Shown here in pieces: positions 9,077 to 18,366 of a DNA stretch of 64,000 nt. Within the stretch, counting starts at the first letter, position 1. Every line of letters starts with the position of its first letter. The notes beneath the pieces were generated by a model. It made no database searches. It saw only the letters and a program-made list of their open reading frames with translations, and was not told where the DNA came from. The position numbers and the translations under genes were made by a program. Source of the DNA: Oscillospiraceae bacterium (GTDB lineage: Bacteria > Bacillota > Clostridia > Oscillospirales > Ruminococcaceae); the NCBI GenBank assembly GCA_029005335.1, contig JAQXFT010000022.1, positions 23,822 through 87,821 of the forward strand. Direction: 5' to 3'.

Positions 9077-10879
9077 ATGAATTTAGATGATTTTTACAGA
9101 GGACTTTCTTTTAACGATTATGAATTTCTCGGAGCTAAGGTATCGGATACCGGAACTGTTTTCAGAACATTTGCACCAAATGCCGTAAAAGTATCAGTTA
9201 TAGGCGAATTTAATGACTGGACTGATACACCCATGAATAAAATACTTAACGGTCAGTTCTATGAATGTAATATTCCTGAAGCCCGTGAAGGAATGATGTA
9301 CAAATACAGAATCTACCGTACTGAGAATGATTTTGTAGACCACTGCGACCCTTACGGCTACGGAATGGAGCTTCGTCCGAACAGTGCATCAATAATCAGA
9401 GACCTTTCAAAATTCAGGTTTGATGACAAAAAGTGGCTTGAAAAGCGTACCGACTGTCACGGCGAACCCCTTAATATATACGAAGTTCATTTAGGCTCAT
9501 GGAAAACAAATCCTGATGACGAAAACGGCTGGTATAATTACAGTCAGATTGCGGATATGCTTATACCATATGTAAAGGAAAACGGCTATAACTACATAGA
9601 ATTTATGCCTCTCAGCGAACACCCCTGCGACGAATCATGGGGCTATCAGAACAGCTGTTTCTTTGCACCTACTTCACGATACGGAACTGCTGTTCAGCTT
9701 ATGGAGCTTATAAATAAATGCCATAAGAATAACATTGGTGTTATAATGGATTTTGTACCTGTACATTTTGCAGTAGACGGCTACGCCCTTGCAAATTATG
9801 ACGGTACACCCTTATATGAATATCCCAACAATGCTGTTACCCACAGCGAATGGGGAAGCTATAACTTCATGCATTCCAGAGGAGAGGTAAGAAGCTTTCT
9901 CCAGTCATCAGCTAACTTCTGGCTTGATGTATTCCATTTTGACGGAATCAGAATGGACGCTATAAGCCGTATTATTTACTGGCAGGGTACTCCCGAAAGA
10001 GGCGTAAATAATAATGCTGTTGAATTTGTACGTGAAATGAATCACGGGCTTAAAAAGCTTCACCCTACTGCCATATTATGTGCTGAGGATTCGACTAATT
10101 TTATCAAAATTACGAAGCCTTATTCAGAGGGCGGACTTGCTTTCGACTATAAATGGGATATGGGCTGGATGAATGATACCCTTGATTATTTCCGCCAGTA
10201 TCCATGGGTCAGAACTCAGGAATATCATAAGCTTACCTTTTCAATGATGTACTTTTACAATGAGCATTTTATTCTTCCGCTCTCTCATGATGAGGTTGTA
10301 CACGGAAAAGCCACTATTGTCCAGAAGATGAACGGAGACTATGAACAGAAAATTCCTCAGGCAAGGGCAATGTATATGTATATGTATGCCCACCCCGGAA
10401 AGAAGCTCAACTTTATGGGAAATGAATTTGCCCAGTTCCGTGAATGGGACGAAAAACGTGAACAGGACTGGGATTTGCTGAAATATCCGGTTCATGATTC
10501 ATTCCATAGATTTATGAAGGATTTGAATAAATTCTATCTCAATACTCCGGCATTCTATATGTGGGACGACGACCCCAGAGGCTTTGAATGGCTTGACTGT
10601 CATCAGGAAGAAAAATGTATCTATGTCATAAAGAGAATATGTCCAACTCAGAAGATTATATCCGTATTCAATTTCGGCGGAAGTGAACAGAAGGATTTTG
10701 AAATAAAGTCCGGAAAAGATGTTCAGTATAAACTCATAATGGCTTCGGATATGCCCAAATACGGCGGTAATAATGAATATAAGAAGAAAACCTTTAAACC
10801 GGACAAAAATGGCATTATCAGGCTTACTCTTACTCCCTTTTCTGCTTTATATTTTGAATCAATTCCGACAAATCCTTGA
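9077..10879 (+). CDS. glgB: 1,4-alpha-glucan branching enzyme
   Basis: Introduces alpha-1,6 branches into glycogen. The 600 residues have an N-terminal CBM48-like domain (TVFRTFAPNAVKVSVIGEFNDW, about 20-110), then a GH13 barrel and a C-terminal beta domain. The catalytic nucleophile is the aspartate in GIRMDAIS (about residue 294), the acid/base is the glutamate in CAEDST (about 336), and the third acid is in SHDEVVHGK (about 404). The ATG at 9077 has GGAGATG upstream. It stands alone with its own promoter and terminator, not in a glg operon. Intracellular glycogen storage is the likely role in a fibre-degrading host. Confidence 0.92.
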   Translation: MNLDDFYRGLSFNDYEFLGAKVSDTGTVFRTFAPNAVKVSVIGEFNDWTDTPMNKILNGQFYECNIPEAREGMMYKYRIYRTENDFVDHCDPYGYGMELRPNSASIIRDLSKFRFDDKKWLEKRTDCHGEPLNIYEVHLGSWKTNPDDENGWYNYSQIADMLIPYVKENGYNYIEFMPLSEHPCDESWGYQNSCFFAPTSRYGTAVQLMELINKCHKNNIGVIMDFVPVHFAVDGYALANYDGTPLYEYPNNAVTHSEWGSYNFMHSRGEVRSFLQSSANFWLDVFHFDGIRMDAISRIIYWQGTPERGVNNNAVEFVREMNHGLKKLHPTAILCAEDSTNFIKITKPYSEGGLAFDYKWDMGWMNDTLDYFRQYPWVRTQEYHKLTFSMMYFYNEHFILPLSHDEVVHGKATIVQKMNGDYEQKIPQARAMYMYMYAHPGKKLNFMGNEFAQFREWDEKREQDWDLLKYPVHDSFHRFMKDLNKFYLNTPAFYMWDDDPRGFEWLDCHQEEKCIYVIKRICPTQKIISVFNFGGSEQKDFEIKSGKDVQYKLIMASDMPKYGGNNEYKKKTFKPDKNGIIRLTLTPFSALYFESIPTNP

Positions 10880-10900
10880 ATTTTCAATAAAAAATCAGTC

Positions 10901-10924
10901 GGGCGACCTTTGGGTCGCCCGTTT
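10901..10924 (+). terminator. terminator of glgB
   Basis: GGGCGACC / GGTCGCCC stem (10901..10908 and 10913..10920) with a 4-nt loop, followed by GTTTAT. The same stem recurs at 20052 and 61597. Confidence 0.75.
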
Positions 10925-10948
10925 ATACTTTGCATGAATTTTTCTGAA

Positions 10949-11212
10949 TCAGTCCTCATCAGGATTTCCGTCGGAAATATCATTCAGTCCCGAAAATCTG
11001 TCTGAAACCTGCACTATTTCATTATCCTGAGTGAGTATATTATTCTGAAGAATTTTGGCATAATCAGTTTTCAGAATCTCAGCAATATCATCATCAACAT
11101 CGCCCAAATCTCCGGTAATGCTGAATCCGTCATCTGATTCGTCTTCATAGTCATCAGGTAATATTCCCATTGTGTCAATGTCTCTGAAATCTTTTTCTTC
11201 CGGTAATGTCAT
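10949..11212 (-). CDS. small acidic hypothetical protein
   Basis: An unrecognised 87-residue protein rich in Asp and Glu, with no cysteines and no membrane segment (DDYEDESDDGF, GDLGDVDDDIAEILKTDY). The ATG at 11210-11212 has a strong AAGGAGGA upstream, which decides against longer forms running into pfkA. It lies 67 bp after pfkA and probably ends that operon. It could be a regulatory or binding partner, but nothing in the sequence shows this. Confidence 0.6.
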   Translation of the reverse strand: MTLPEEKDFRDIDTMGILPDDYEDESDDGFSITGDLGDVDDDIAEILKTDYAKILQNNILTQDNEIVQVSDRFSGLNDISDGNPDED

Positions 11213-11259
11213 ATAAAAAAAGTCCTCCTTATACAAAAATTTTATAATATACGGAGAGA

Positions 11260-11274
11260 GGGGACAAAGTCCCC
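11260..11274. repeat. short perfect hairpin between pfkA and the acidic protein gene
   Basis: GGGGAC, AAA loop, GTCCCC. There is no T-run on the minus strand after it, so it may be a weak attenuator or processing signal rather than a full terminator. Confidence 0.5.
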
Positions 11275-11279
11275 GTAAA

Positions 11280-12362
11280 TCAGTCTCCGAAGGATACTCC
11301 CAAATCTCTTGCAATAACTACAAGCTGGTCGTCGGGGTCAACGAATTTTGTTTTTCCGGCAATATCCTCAAGCTTGTTTGAAGTAATCTTTGAACCTATC
11401 TGTGCAACAGTTCTTCCATATTTTTCCTCTGCGATAAGCTTTGCGGCATGAACTCCGAATTTTGTAGCAAGTATTCTGTCATATGCACTCGGACTTCCGC
11501 CACGGAGCATATGTCCCGGAACGCATACTCTTGCTTCTATTCCGGTATTGTTCTGAATCTGTGCAGCAATTCTGCCTGTAGCGGTAGTCATACCTGCTTC
11601 GAGACGTTTTTTTGCACGTTCTTTCTTTTTCATCTTGGCTTCTTCGATATCAAAAGCACCTTCAGCTACAGCGAGTATTGAGAAAGTTTTTCCGGCAGCA
11701 CTTCTTGCAAGTACAGCTTCGCAGACCTTTTCTATATCATATGGAATTTCCGGAATAAGGATTATATCCGCACCGCCTGCGACTCCGGCATTGAGTGTAA
11801 GCCAGCCGGCTTTATTTCCCATGATTTCACAAAGGATTATTCTTGAATGGCTTGCAGCAGTGGTATGAAGTCTGTCGATAGCGTCTGTAGCTGTATCAAC
11901 AGCCGTGTGGAATCCGAATGTAACATCAGTACCGTATATATCGTTGTCGATAGTTTTAGGAAGACCAATTACGTTAAGACCCTCATCAGAAAGGAGCTTT
12001 GAGGTTTTATGAGTACCGTTTCCGCCCAGAGTAAGCAGACAGTCAAGCTTCTGTTTTCTGTATGTCTCTTTCATATTTTTTACTTTGTCAATATTGTCAT
12101 CGCCGATTACGGTCATCATCTTGAATGGCTGACGCTTTGTTCCGAAAATTGTACCTCCCTGAGTGAGTATTCCGGAGAAATCCGAGGGATTCATAGTTTT
12201 GCAGAGATTGTTGATAAGACCGTAATAGCCGTTTGAAATTCCGACGATTTCAATATTATCCTCTCCGAAGCGTTCAAAGCAGGCTTTTGCCACACCTCTG
12301 ATAGTGGCATTGAGTCCGGGACAGTCGCCACCGCTGGTTAAGATACCGATTCTTCTTTTCAT
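11280..12362 (-). CDS. pfkA: 6-phosphofructokinase
   Basis: Phosphorylates fructose 6-phosphate in glycolysis. The 360 residues begin with the family GILTSGGDCPGLN. The substrate loop PKTIDND contains the catalytic aspartates, and MGNKAGWL and EGAF follow. The phosphoryl-donor loop reads GGNGTHKT. Glycine at the position equivalent to E. coli 104 with lysine in PKTIDND is the pattern of ATP-using group III enzymes; pyrophosphate-using ones have aspartate there. The preceding aspartate, usually D or E, is asparagine here, which is unusual. The gene follows the hemolysin III gene by 26 bp with GGAGG before the ATG, in the GGDEF-EAL operon. Confidence 0.9.
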   Translation of the reverse strand: MKRRIGILTSGGDCPGLNATIRGVAKACFERFGEDNIEIVGISNGYYGLINNLCKTMNPSDFSGILTQGGTIFGTKRQPFKMMTVIGDDNIDKVKNMKETYRKQKLDCLLTLGGNGTHKTSKLLSDEGLNVIGLPKTIDNDIYGTDVTFGFHTAVDTATDAIDRLHTTAASHSRIILCEIMGNKAGWLTLNAGVAGGADIILIPEIPYDIEKVCEAVLARSAAGKTFSILAVAEGAFDIEEAKMKKKERAKKRLEAGMTTATGRIAAQIQNNTGIEARVCVPGHMLRGGSPSAYDRILATKFGVHAAKLIAEEKYGRTVAQIGSKITSNKLEDIAGKTKFVDPDDQLVVIARDLGVSFGD

Positions 12363-12388
12363 TTTTTACCTCCGTTAAATAAGAATTT

Positions 12389-13027
12389 TTAAATTATAGC
12401 GTTTACAATTGAAAAATAGTGGAAAATGCTTCCTGCTATTACAAATAAGTGCCATATTGAGTGAAAGTATCTGTACTTCTTTTTGCTGTAGAAGAAAACT
12501 CCTCCTGAATAGCAAAGTCCGCCTATGATGAGGAATACTATTGAGATTGTCGGACAGCTTTCTATAAGGGGCTTTATTGCAAATATTATACCCCAGCCCA
12601 TTGCGACATAGCAGAGCGTTGAAATTTTTCTGAATTTTTCCAGATTTACTGATGAAAGCACAGTGCCTGCAATTGCTGATGCCCATATTATTCCGAATAT
12701 AGTCCAGCCCAAAGCACCCTGAAGTATACAAAGAGTTATAGGAGTATATGTTCCTGCTATAAGGAGATATATGGTATCATGGTCAAGAATACGGAAAACT
12801 TTTTTAGCTTTTTCGTTTGTAAGAGCGTGATAAAGTGTTGACATTGTGTAGAGTATTATCAGTGATGCTCCGTATATTGACGCTGATACAACTTCCATTG
12901 CACCTCCGTGAACTGCACAGAGTACTATTAACACAACACACCCTGCTATTGAAAGCAATGCACCTATTCCATGCGATACGGAGTTGAAAATTTCTTCTCC
13001 GAGCGAATACCTTTTGACTTCAGTCAT
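12389..13027 (-). CDS. hemolysin III / TrhA-family membrane protein
   Basis: A 212-residue seven-helix membrane protein of the PAQR-like hemolysin III family, implicated in membrane energetics or fluidity. It has the conserved histidine pattern of that family: LYHALTNE, LDHDTIYLLIAGTYTP and HSIWHLFVIAG. The N-terminus EEIFNSVSHGIGA is also typical. The ATG at 13025-13027 has AAAGGTG upstream and starts 2 bp after the stop of the GGDEF-EAL gene. It is unlikely to be a true haemolysin. Confidence 0.88.
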   Translation of the reverse strand: MTEVKRYSLGEEIFNSVSHGIGALLSIAGCVVLIVLCAVHGGAMEVVSASIYGASLIILYTMSTLYHALTNEKAKKVFRILDHDTIYLLIAGTYTPITLCILQGALGWTIFGIIWASAIAGTVLSSVNLEKFRKISTLCYVAMGWGIIFAIKPLIESCPTISIVFLIIGGLCYSGGVFFYSKKKYRYFHSIWHLFVIAGSIFHYFSIVNAII

Positions 13028-13029
13028 AA

Positions 13030-15273
13030 TCAATACACCTTTCTTTCTTTCATATTCTGTTTAAAAAATTCCTCAAGCTGTTCCGGAGGCATAGGCTTTC
13101 CGTACAGATACCCCTGACCGAAATTACAGCCAAGCTCTCTCAGAATTTTTGCCTGATTGGGATTTTCAATACCTTCAGCAATTGTTTCGATTTTCTTTGA
13201 CTTTGCTATTCTTATGACAGCATTTACGATTTCAAAAGCTATGGGGTCGGTCTCGATATCAACTATAAATGAGCGGTCAAGCTTTAAAAGGGTTATCGGA
13301 AGAATCTGAATATAGCTGAGTGAAGAATATCCTGTTCCGAAGTCGTCCATAGCGAGCTTTACTCCAAGTTCACGTATCTGATTCATCTGTGATACAGCAT
13401 AATCGACATCATGGAGGGCAAGTCTTTCTGTAAGCTCTACCTCGAGCCATTCAGCATCAAGACCTGATATCACAAGAGCTTCAAATATATTTTCCTTCAG
13501 GTTTTTCTGATAGAAGTCATCAGAAGTAAAATTTATTGACATAACTATTTCAGGATAGCCCAGTTTCTGCCACATAACGTTCTGTCTGCAACCTTCCTGA
13601 AGGACAAATTCACTTATTCGGGCGATAAGGTGTGATTTTTCTGCTATCGGCACAAAGACATTGGGAGAAATAACAGTACCATCAGGCTTAATCCATCTTA
13701 TGAGGGCTTCGACTCCGATTATAGCACCGGTCTGCAAATCAATTTTAGGCTGATAGAATAATTTCAGTTCATTGTTGTCGATAGCGTCAGAGAGGGATTT
13801 TTCAAGCTCAGAGTTATCGATAATTTCGTCATGCATATGGCTTTCATATGCACATATGCTGTTTCTTGAACCGTCACTGCATTTAAGAGCAAATTCGGCG
13901 TGTTCAAGAACCTCCATAAAGTTTGCACCATCAGCAGGCATTCTTGAATATCCGACTGAGCATGAAAGGGACTGTAAGGAAAATTCATCTACAGCCAGCT
14001 TCTGAAAATCTCTCTGAATCTGTTCAGCTGTTTTTCTCGGGAGTTCATCATCGCCGTAGTCACGGGTTATTATAGCGAAGTTGTCACCGCTTATTCTTGC
14101 TGAAAAGCCTCCGAGTGATATATATTTATAAAGATTGCTTGCAAAGGCTTTAAGAACCTTGTTTCCGTTTGAATATCCGCAGGTATCGTTTATGATGTGG
14201 AACTTGTCTATATCAAGAACCATTACCCAGTATGAATATCCCAGCTCCTTACAGCAGTTATAGTTTTCCTGACCGATTTTTACAAGCTTGTTTCTGTTGG
14301 CAATATCGGTAACTTCGTCGGTAAAGGCGAGACGTTCAATCATCATATCCTTTTCACGTTCAGAGGTTATATCGATTATAGCACCGCCTATTATAGTCTG
14401 ACCGTTATTTTCATTTGAGGGGACTGTTTTAAGTCTCATTGAGTACCAGTGATAAGCGTTGTCGTATGATTTTATCTGAAGCTCAAGATTTGTGATTTCG
14501 CTTGTACAGCTTTCTGAATTGTAGTTTGCAGATATATATGAGGCATAGGCATTGCGGTCATTGGGGTGGATAAGCATTTTAAGTTCTCCGAATGATATTA
14601 TGGGCTTGTCATATCCAAGCATACGCATAAATTCGCTTGAAATCTGAAAGGTCTTGTCATTGCGGCTGAGTATTACGCCGATTTCGGAAAGCTCCATAGA
14701 CAGGTTATGTCTCTGATGTGATTTTTCAAGCTCTCTCTGAGTTTTTTTCAGCTCAGTAAAATTGAATCCGGTACTCATATAGAGGCTTGCCTTTTTTGTT
14801 TTCTTGATTAGTGATGTACTCCATGCTATATACATTTCTTCATTATATTCGTTTGTTACATGGCTTTCACCGAGTTGGCCGTTTATGAGCATATCTATAG
14901 TTTTCGCATTAGTATTCTGAATGTCGAAGACCTTTTTAATCATTTCCTGATTGTCAAAGTCGAGAGATTCAATTCCGAGTTCATCACGGAGCTTTTTATT
15001 CATGAATACAGCGGAGCAGTCATTAGTCCAGAGCAGTATTTCTGTATTCAGGGTTTCTGTAATATCTGAAAATTCCATAATATCAATAGTGGGATTATTT
15101 TTATAGTATATGGCATTTGATATTCCTGAAATAAGAAGCATAAAAATTACTGTTATTATATATATGGATATTATTATAGTAGCCTCAGCCGGATGCATCC
15201 ATGCATAGACAAGTACAAGCATTGTGGCTATTACCATAATAGATACAGATATTAAAACTTGTTTGTGCTTCAA
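13030..15273 (-). CDS. membrane GGDEF-EAL protein, probable cyclic di-GMP phosphodiesterase
   Basis: A 747-residue signalling protein with two N-terminal membrane helices (about 5-50), one or two PAS-like domains (about 65-330), a GGDEF domain and a C-terminal EAL domain. The GGDEF site is degenerate, SGDNF, so cyclase activity is unlikely; it may bind GTP as an allosteric domain. The EAL domain keeps VEALIRW, VELTER, DDFGTGYSSL and IAEGIE, the metal and catalytic set, so hydrolysis of cyclic di-GMP is expected. The TTG start at 15271-15273 has AAGGGGAG 7 bp upstream. It heads an operon with hemolysin III, pfkA and the acidic protein. It could offset the cyclase encoded at 1790..3733. Confidence 0.88.
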   Translation of the reverse strand: MKHKQVLISVSIMVIATMLVLVYAWMHPAEATIIISIYIITVIFMLLISGISNAIYYKNNPTIDIMEFSDITETLNTEILLWTNDCSAVFMNKKLRDELGIESLDFDNQEMIKKVFDIQNTNAKTIDMLINGQLGESHVTNEYNEEMYIAWSTSLIKKTKKASLYMSTGFNFTELKKTQRELEKSHQRHNLSMELSEIGVILSRNDKTFQISSEFMRMLGYDKPIISFGELKMLIHPNDRNAYASYISANYNSESCTSEITNLELQIKSYDNAYHWYSMRLKTVPSNENNGQTIIGGAIIDITSEREKDMMIERLAFTDEVTDIANRNKLVKIGQENYNCCKELGYSYWVMVLDIDKFHIINDTCGYSNGNKVLKAFASNLYKYISLGGFSARISGDNFAIITRDYGDDELPRKTAEQIQRDFQKLAVDEFSLQSLSCSVGYSRMPADGANFMEVLEHAEFALKCSDGSRNSICAYESHMHDEIIDNSELEKSLSDAIDNNELKLFYQPKIDLQTGAIIGVEALIRWIKPDGTVISPNVFVPIAEKSHLIARISEFVLQEGCRQNVMWQKLGYPEIVMSINFTSDDFYQKNLKENIFEALVISGLDAEWLEVELTERLALHDVDYAVSQMNQIRELGVKLAMDDFGTGYSSLSYIQILPITLLKLDRSFIVDIETDPIAFEIVNAVIRIAKSKKIETIAEGIENPNQAKILRELGCNFGQGYLYGKPMPPEQLEEFFKQNMKERKVY

Positions 15274-15311
15274 ATATAATCTCCCCTTGCGTAAAAAATT
15301 ACGTTAATATA

Positions 15312-15340
15312 ATTATATCAAATCCATATAAAAAAGTCAA
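15312..15340 (-). promoter_or_regulatory. sigma-A promoter of the GGDEF-EAL operon
   Basis: Minus strand TTGACT (15335..15340), 17-bp spacer, TATAAT (15312..15317), with a leader of about 30 nt to the TTG start. Confidence 0.8.
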
Positions 15341-15456
15341 TGCCTGCATGAAATTTAAAAACATTATTTCACAAAACAAATTTAAAAAATCCGTGATTTT
15401 CACAGAATTAACACTTTTATGATTTATAATATTAAAAAAAGGAGGACTGATTTTTT

Positions 15457-16137
15457 ATGAGTAAAATTTTAATTGTTGATGACGAAGTAAATATCAGAAA
15501 GGTTGTAAGAGAATACGCCGAATTTGAGGGCTATGAAGTTTCAGAGGCTGAAAACGGTATGGAGGCTGTAAGTATCTGCAAGGAGAATGATTTTGACATT
15601 ATTATAATGGACGTTATGATGCCACGTCTTGACGGATATTCTGCTGTCAAGGAGATACATAAATACAAGCAGATTCCTGTTATTATGCTTTCTGCAAGAG
15701 GTGAGGAATATGATAAGCTTTTCGGATTTGAAATCGGAATTGATGACTATGTTGTAAAGCCTTTTTCACCTAAGGAGCTTATGGCGAGAGTAAAGGCTGT
15801 AATAAAAAGGAATACTGTTACTTCGGCATCACCTAAAAATTCAGACAGATATATTTTTGAGGGACTCGAAATAGATATTTCAGGACGTGAAGTATATGTC
15901 AACGGTGTTAAAGCGTCTATGACACCAAAGGAATATGACCTGCTTTTTTATCTTGTACGCAACAAGAATATAGCTCTTACCCGTGACAAGCTTCTTGAAG
16001 AAGTATGGGGCTATGATTTCTTCGGTGATGACCGTACTGTTGATACACATATAAAAATGCTCAGGAACAGCCTCGGCGAATACCGCAAATTTATTGTAAC
16101 ACTGAGAGGAATGGGATATAAATTTGAAGCGAATTAA
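15457..16137 (+). CDS. OmpR-family response regulator
   Basis: A 226-residue regulator with an N-terminal receiver domain and a C-terminal winged helix. The acidic pocket is DDE at 9-11, the phosphoacceptor is Asp52 in IIMDVMMP, and the conserved lysine is in VVKPFSP. The output domain contains MTPKEYDLLFYL and ends in TLRGMGYKFE, typical of OmpR/PhoB. AAAGGAGG precedes the ATG. Its 3' end overlaps the kinase gene by 14 bp, so the pair is coupled. The target genes are not evident. Confidence 0.93.
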   Translation: MSKILIVDDEVNIRKVVREYAEFEGYEVSEAENGMEAVSICKENDFDIIIMDVMMPRLDGYSAVKEIHKYKQIPVIMLSARGEEYDKLFGFEIGIDDYVVKPFSPKELMARVKAVIKRNTVTSASPKNSDRYIFEGLEIDISGREVYVNGVKASMTPKEYDLLFYLVRNKNIALTRDKLLEEVWGYDFFGDDRTVDTHIKMLRNSLGEYRKFIVTLRGMGYKFEAN

Positions 16138-17593
16138 TAATTTATGTCATAATATTAAAAATAAATTCGGAAGTATTCCTCTTAATCTTAAAATATGGAT
16201 ATATTTTGTCATATATACTATAATAGTATTTGTGCTTCTCTGGTTCTTTCAGATTATATTTCTTGAGAATTTCTATGAAAATATGAAAATAAATGATGTT
16301 CTGGCAGAGGGAAAATTTCTTGCCGAAAGCTATATGGCTGACTGCTTTGATGAATCGGCATATGATGAGCTTCTCAATCAAAGCTCCATGCAAAATGATA
16401 TGTGCATAGAAATTCAGGACAAATACGGACGTTCAGTATATTCAAAAAAAGCCTTCGGTGACTGTATTATACATAACAGAGACGGTACACTTGCTTCACT
16501 TCGCTCAAAGCTTCAGAAAAGCCAGGACGGAGAAGTGCTTTACAGAGGAAAAAATCTCAGAAGCAGTGTTGAAAGCTTTATTTATGGAAAAGTTCTTTCT
16601 GACGGAAAGAAAACATATGGCTATCTTTTTCTGAATACTCCGATACAGCCTGTATCTTCTACTGTATCTATCATAAAGCGTCAGCTTATGATTATAACCT
16701 TTATACTTATAATAATAGCCTTTATGATATCAATCTATGTTTCACAGACAATAGCTTCACCAATAGTCAAGATTACCAAATCAGCAAAAATGCTTGCAAA
16801 CGGTAAATATGATGTTGAATTTGAGGGCAGGGGATACCTTGAGGCACAGGAGCTTGCTGATACCCTTACATATGCAGGACAGCAGATTTCAAAAGTAGAT
16901 ACGCTTCAGAGAGACCTGATTGCAAACGTTTCCCACGACCTGAGAACACCTCTTACCATGCTTAAAGCATATGCCGAAATGATTCGTGATTTGTCCGGAG
17001 ATAATCCGAAAAAGCGTGAAGAGCATCTGGAAATTATCATAGAGGAAACTGACCGCCTTACTATGCTTGTAAATGATATGCTTGACCTTTCAAAGCTTCA
17101 GAGCGGTAAACAGACTCTTCACTGTACAGAATTCGGCATAAGTGAAAAAATGCACGGAATTATAGACCGATTCAGGGGTGTATCCGAGAAAATGGGGTAT
17201 CATATACATTTTACCCCCGATAAGGAACGTATTGTATGCTGTGATTCAGTAAAGATAGAGCAGGTAATATATAACCTTATCAACAATGCCATAAACTATA
17301 CCGGAGCTGACAAGCAGGTATATGTTACTCAGGTTAATCTTGATGACGGTGTGAGAATTGAAGTGCGTGATACAGGTGACGGCATTGAGGAGGATAAAAT
17401 AAAGCTCATTTTTGATAAATACTACCGTTCTGAAAATCATAAGCGTGAGGTAATCGGAACAGGGCTTGGGCTTTCGATAGTAAAAGAAATACTTAAAATG
17501 CATAACTATGATTACGGCGTAAACAGTACAACAGGAAAGGGTTCAGTATTCTGGTTTACAATAAAGAACCTGCCTCATGATGATAAAATTTAA
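16124..17593 (+). CDS. membrane sensor histidine kinase
   Basis: The partner of the preceding regulator. The 489 residues have a first membrane helix at about 23-44, an extracytoplasmic sensor of about 140 residues, and a second helix at about 188-208. HAMP follows, then the dimerisation domain with phosphoacceptor His271 in NVSHDLRTPL. The ATPase has N-box IYNLINNAINYTG, G1 DTGDGI and G2 GTGLGLSI. Translation starts at a TTG inside the end of the regulator gene. The ribosome site (AGAGGA) is weak and distant, which fits translational coupling. The signal sensed is unknown. Confidence 0.9.
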   Translation: MKRINNLCHNIKNKFGSIPLNLKIWIYFVIYTIIVFVLLWFFQIIFLENFYENMKINDVLAEGKFLAESYMADCFDESAYDELLNQSSMQNDMCIEIQDKYGRSVYSKKAFGDCIIHNRDGTLASLRSKLQKSQDGEVLYRGKNLRSSVESFIYGKVLSDGKKTYGYLFLNTPIQPVSSTVSIIKRQLMIITFILIIIAFMISIYVSQTIASPIVKITKSAKMLANGKYDVEFEGRGYLEAQELADTLTYAGQQISKVDTLQRDLIANVSHDLRTPLTMLKAYAEMIRDLSGDNPKKREEHLEIIIEETDRLTMLVNDMLDLSKLQSGKQTLHCTEFGISEKMHGIIDRFRGVSEKMGYHIHFTPDKERIVCCDSVKIEQVIYNLINNAINYTGADKQVYVTQVNLDDGVRIEVRDTGDGIEEDKIKLIFDKYYRSENHKREVIGTGLGLSIVKEILKMHNYDYGVNSTTGKGSVFWFTIKNLPHDDKI

Positions 17594-17595
17594 AA

Positions 17596-17628
17596 AAGGG
17601 CGGAAAAAAAATCCGCTCTTATTTTTTT
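17596..17628 (+). terminator. terminator of the two-component operon
   Basis: AAGGGCGGA pairs with TCCGCTCTT (one G-T pair) around an A-rich loop, followed by seven Ts. Confidence 0.85.
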
Positions 17629-17659
17629 AAAATTCTGAAGCAAGATGCAAATCTGATTC

Positions 17660-17695
17660 GTATATATAGTGAAGGGTAAAAAATACCCGATATAC
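17660..17695 (+). promoter_or_regulatory. nested inverted repeat upstream of the dockerin pseudogene
   Basis: Outer GTATAT...ATATAC (17660..17665, 17690..17695) and inner GGGTA...TACCC (17674..17678, 17684..17688). It lies 25 bp before the dockerin start site. It could be an operator or a leader hairpin; no T-run follows. Confidence 0.4.
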
Positions 17696-17719
17696 AATTT
17701 ATTTTAAGGAGGAATTACT

Positions 17720-18281
17720 ATGAAAAAACTCAGAAAACTTATTTGTCAATTTCCCGTATGAGCTTTATTCTGATGTTCTTCATATGAATTTCAATGAAGA
17801 TTATTACAATATGCATGCCTACTGTGTTGGCTGGAGCGGAAACTATTCTTCAGAGGTCGTCCGGATAGATTATTCTGAAAATATGGCTAATATTCACATA
17901 AGGGGTATTTCCTCCGGCATAGCTGAATTTAATGTTTCCGATGAAAACGGATATTCAGAAAACTTTACCGTTCAGGTAGTTCCGCAGAGATATACTTTTC
18001 CGCAGGATACATCAACTACAACAAGCATCTCCGGACAGCCTGCAACATCCGTCGTAACTAATAATGATATACCGATTTTTTACGGTGATGTGAATTGTGA
18101 CGGGTATATAGATATTGCCGATGTTGTTACAGTTTCGGCTTATGTAGCTGACCCTGAACAGAATTATCTGGGTAGTCCTGAAATAATCAGCGGAGATGTT
18201 CATAATAAAGGTGACGGTATTACATCAGGAGATGTACTCATGATTCAGCAGTTCCTTGCAGGAATAATCACGAGCTTATAA
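17720..18281 (+). pseudogene. broken dockerin protein with Big2-like domain
   Basis: A strong AAGGAGG precedes an ATG at 17720, but that frame reads MKKLRKLICQFPV and stops at TGA 17759-17761. The first residues look like the start of a signal peptide. In another frame the sequence continues without a stop from 17724 to 18281. That part encodes an Ig-like Big2-type domain (about 17850..17975), a Ser/Thr linker and a C-terminal dockerin with two calcium loops, DVNCDGYIDIAD and DVHNKGDGITSGD. An ATG at 17784 is internal and has no good site. The simplest reading is a deletion or frameshift that removed most of the signal peptide, so the protein is probably not exported. A sequencing error is the alternative. 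Confidence 0.7.
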
Positions 18282-18354
18282 TTTTGTTGATTATGAGAAA
18301 TCTTTTTTCAGAAGCTTTTCAATTATATTTCACTGGCTCTTCACATAGCACGTT

Positions 18355-18360
18355 TATAAT
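18355..18360 (+). promoter_or_regulatory. -10 element of the candidate small RNA
   Basis: TATAAT directly before the RNA at 18367. I find no good -35 at 17 bp; TTCACA at 18340..18345 is too close. Confidence 0.45.
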
Positions 18361-18366
18361 ATAGAC

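Noticed and set aside
13772..14005. Open frames antisense to the GGDEF-EAL gene and similar ones opposite other large genes
   Set aside because: They lack ribosome sites and family features and follow from the codon bias of the real genes.
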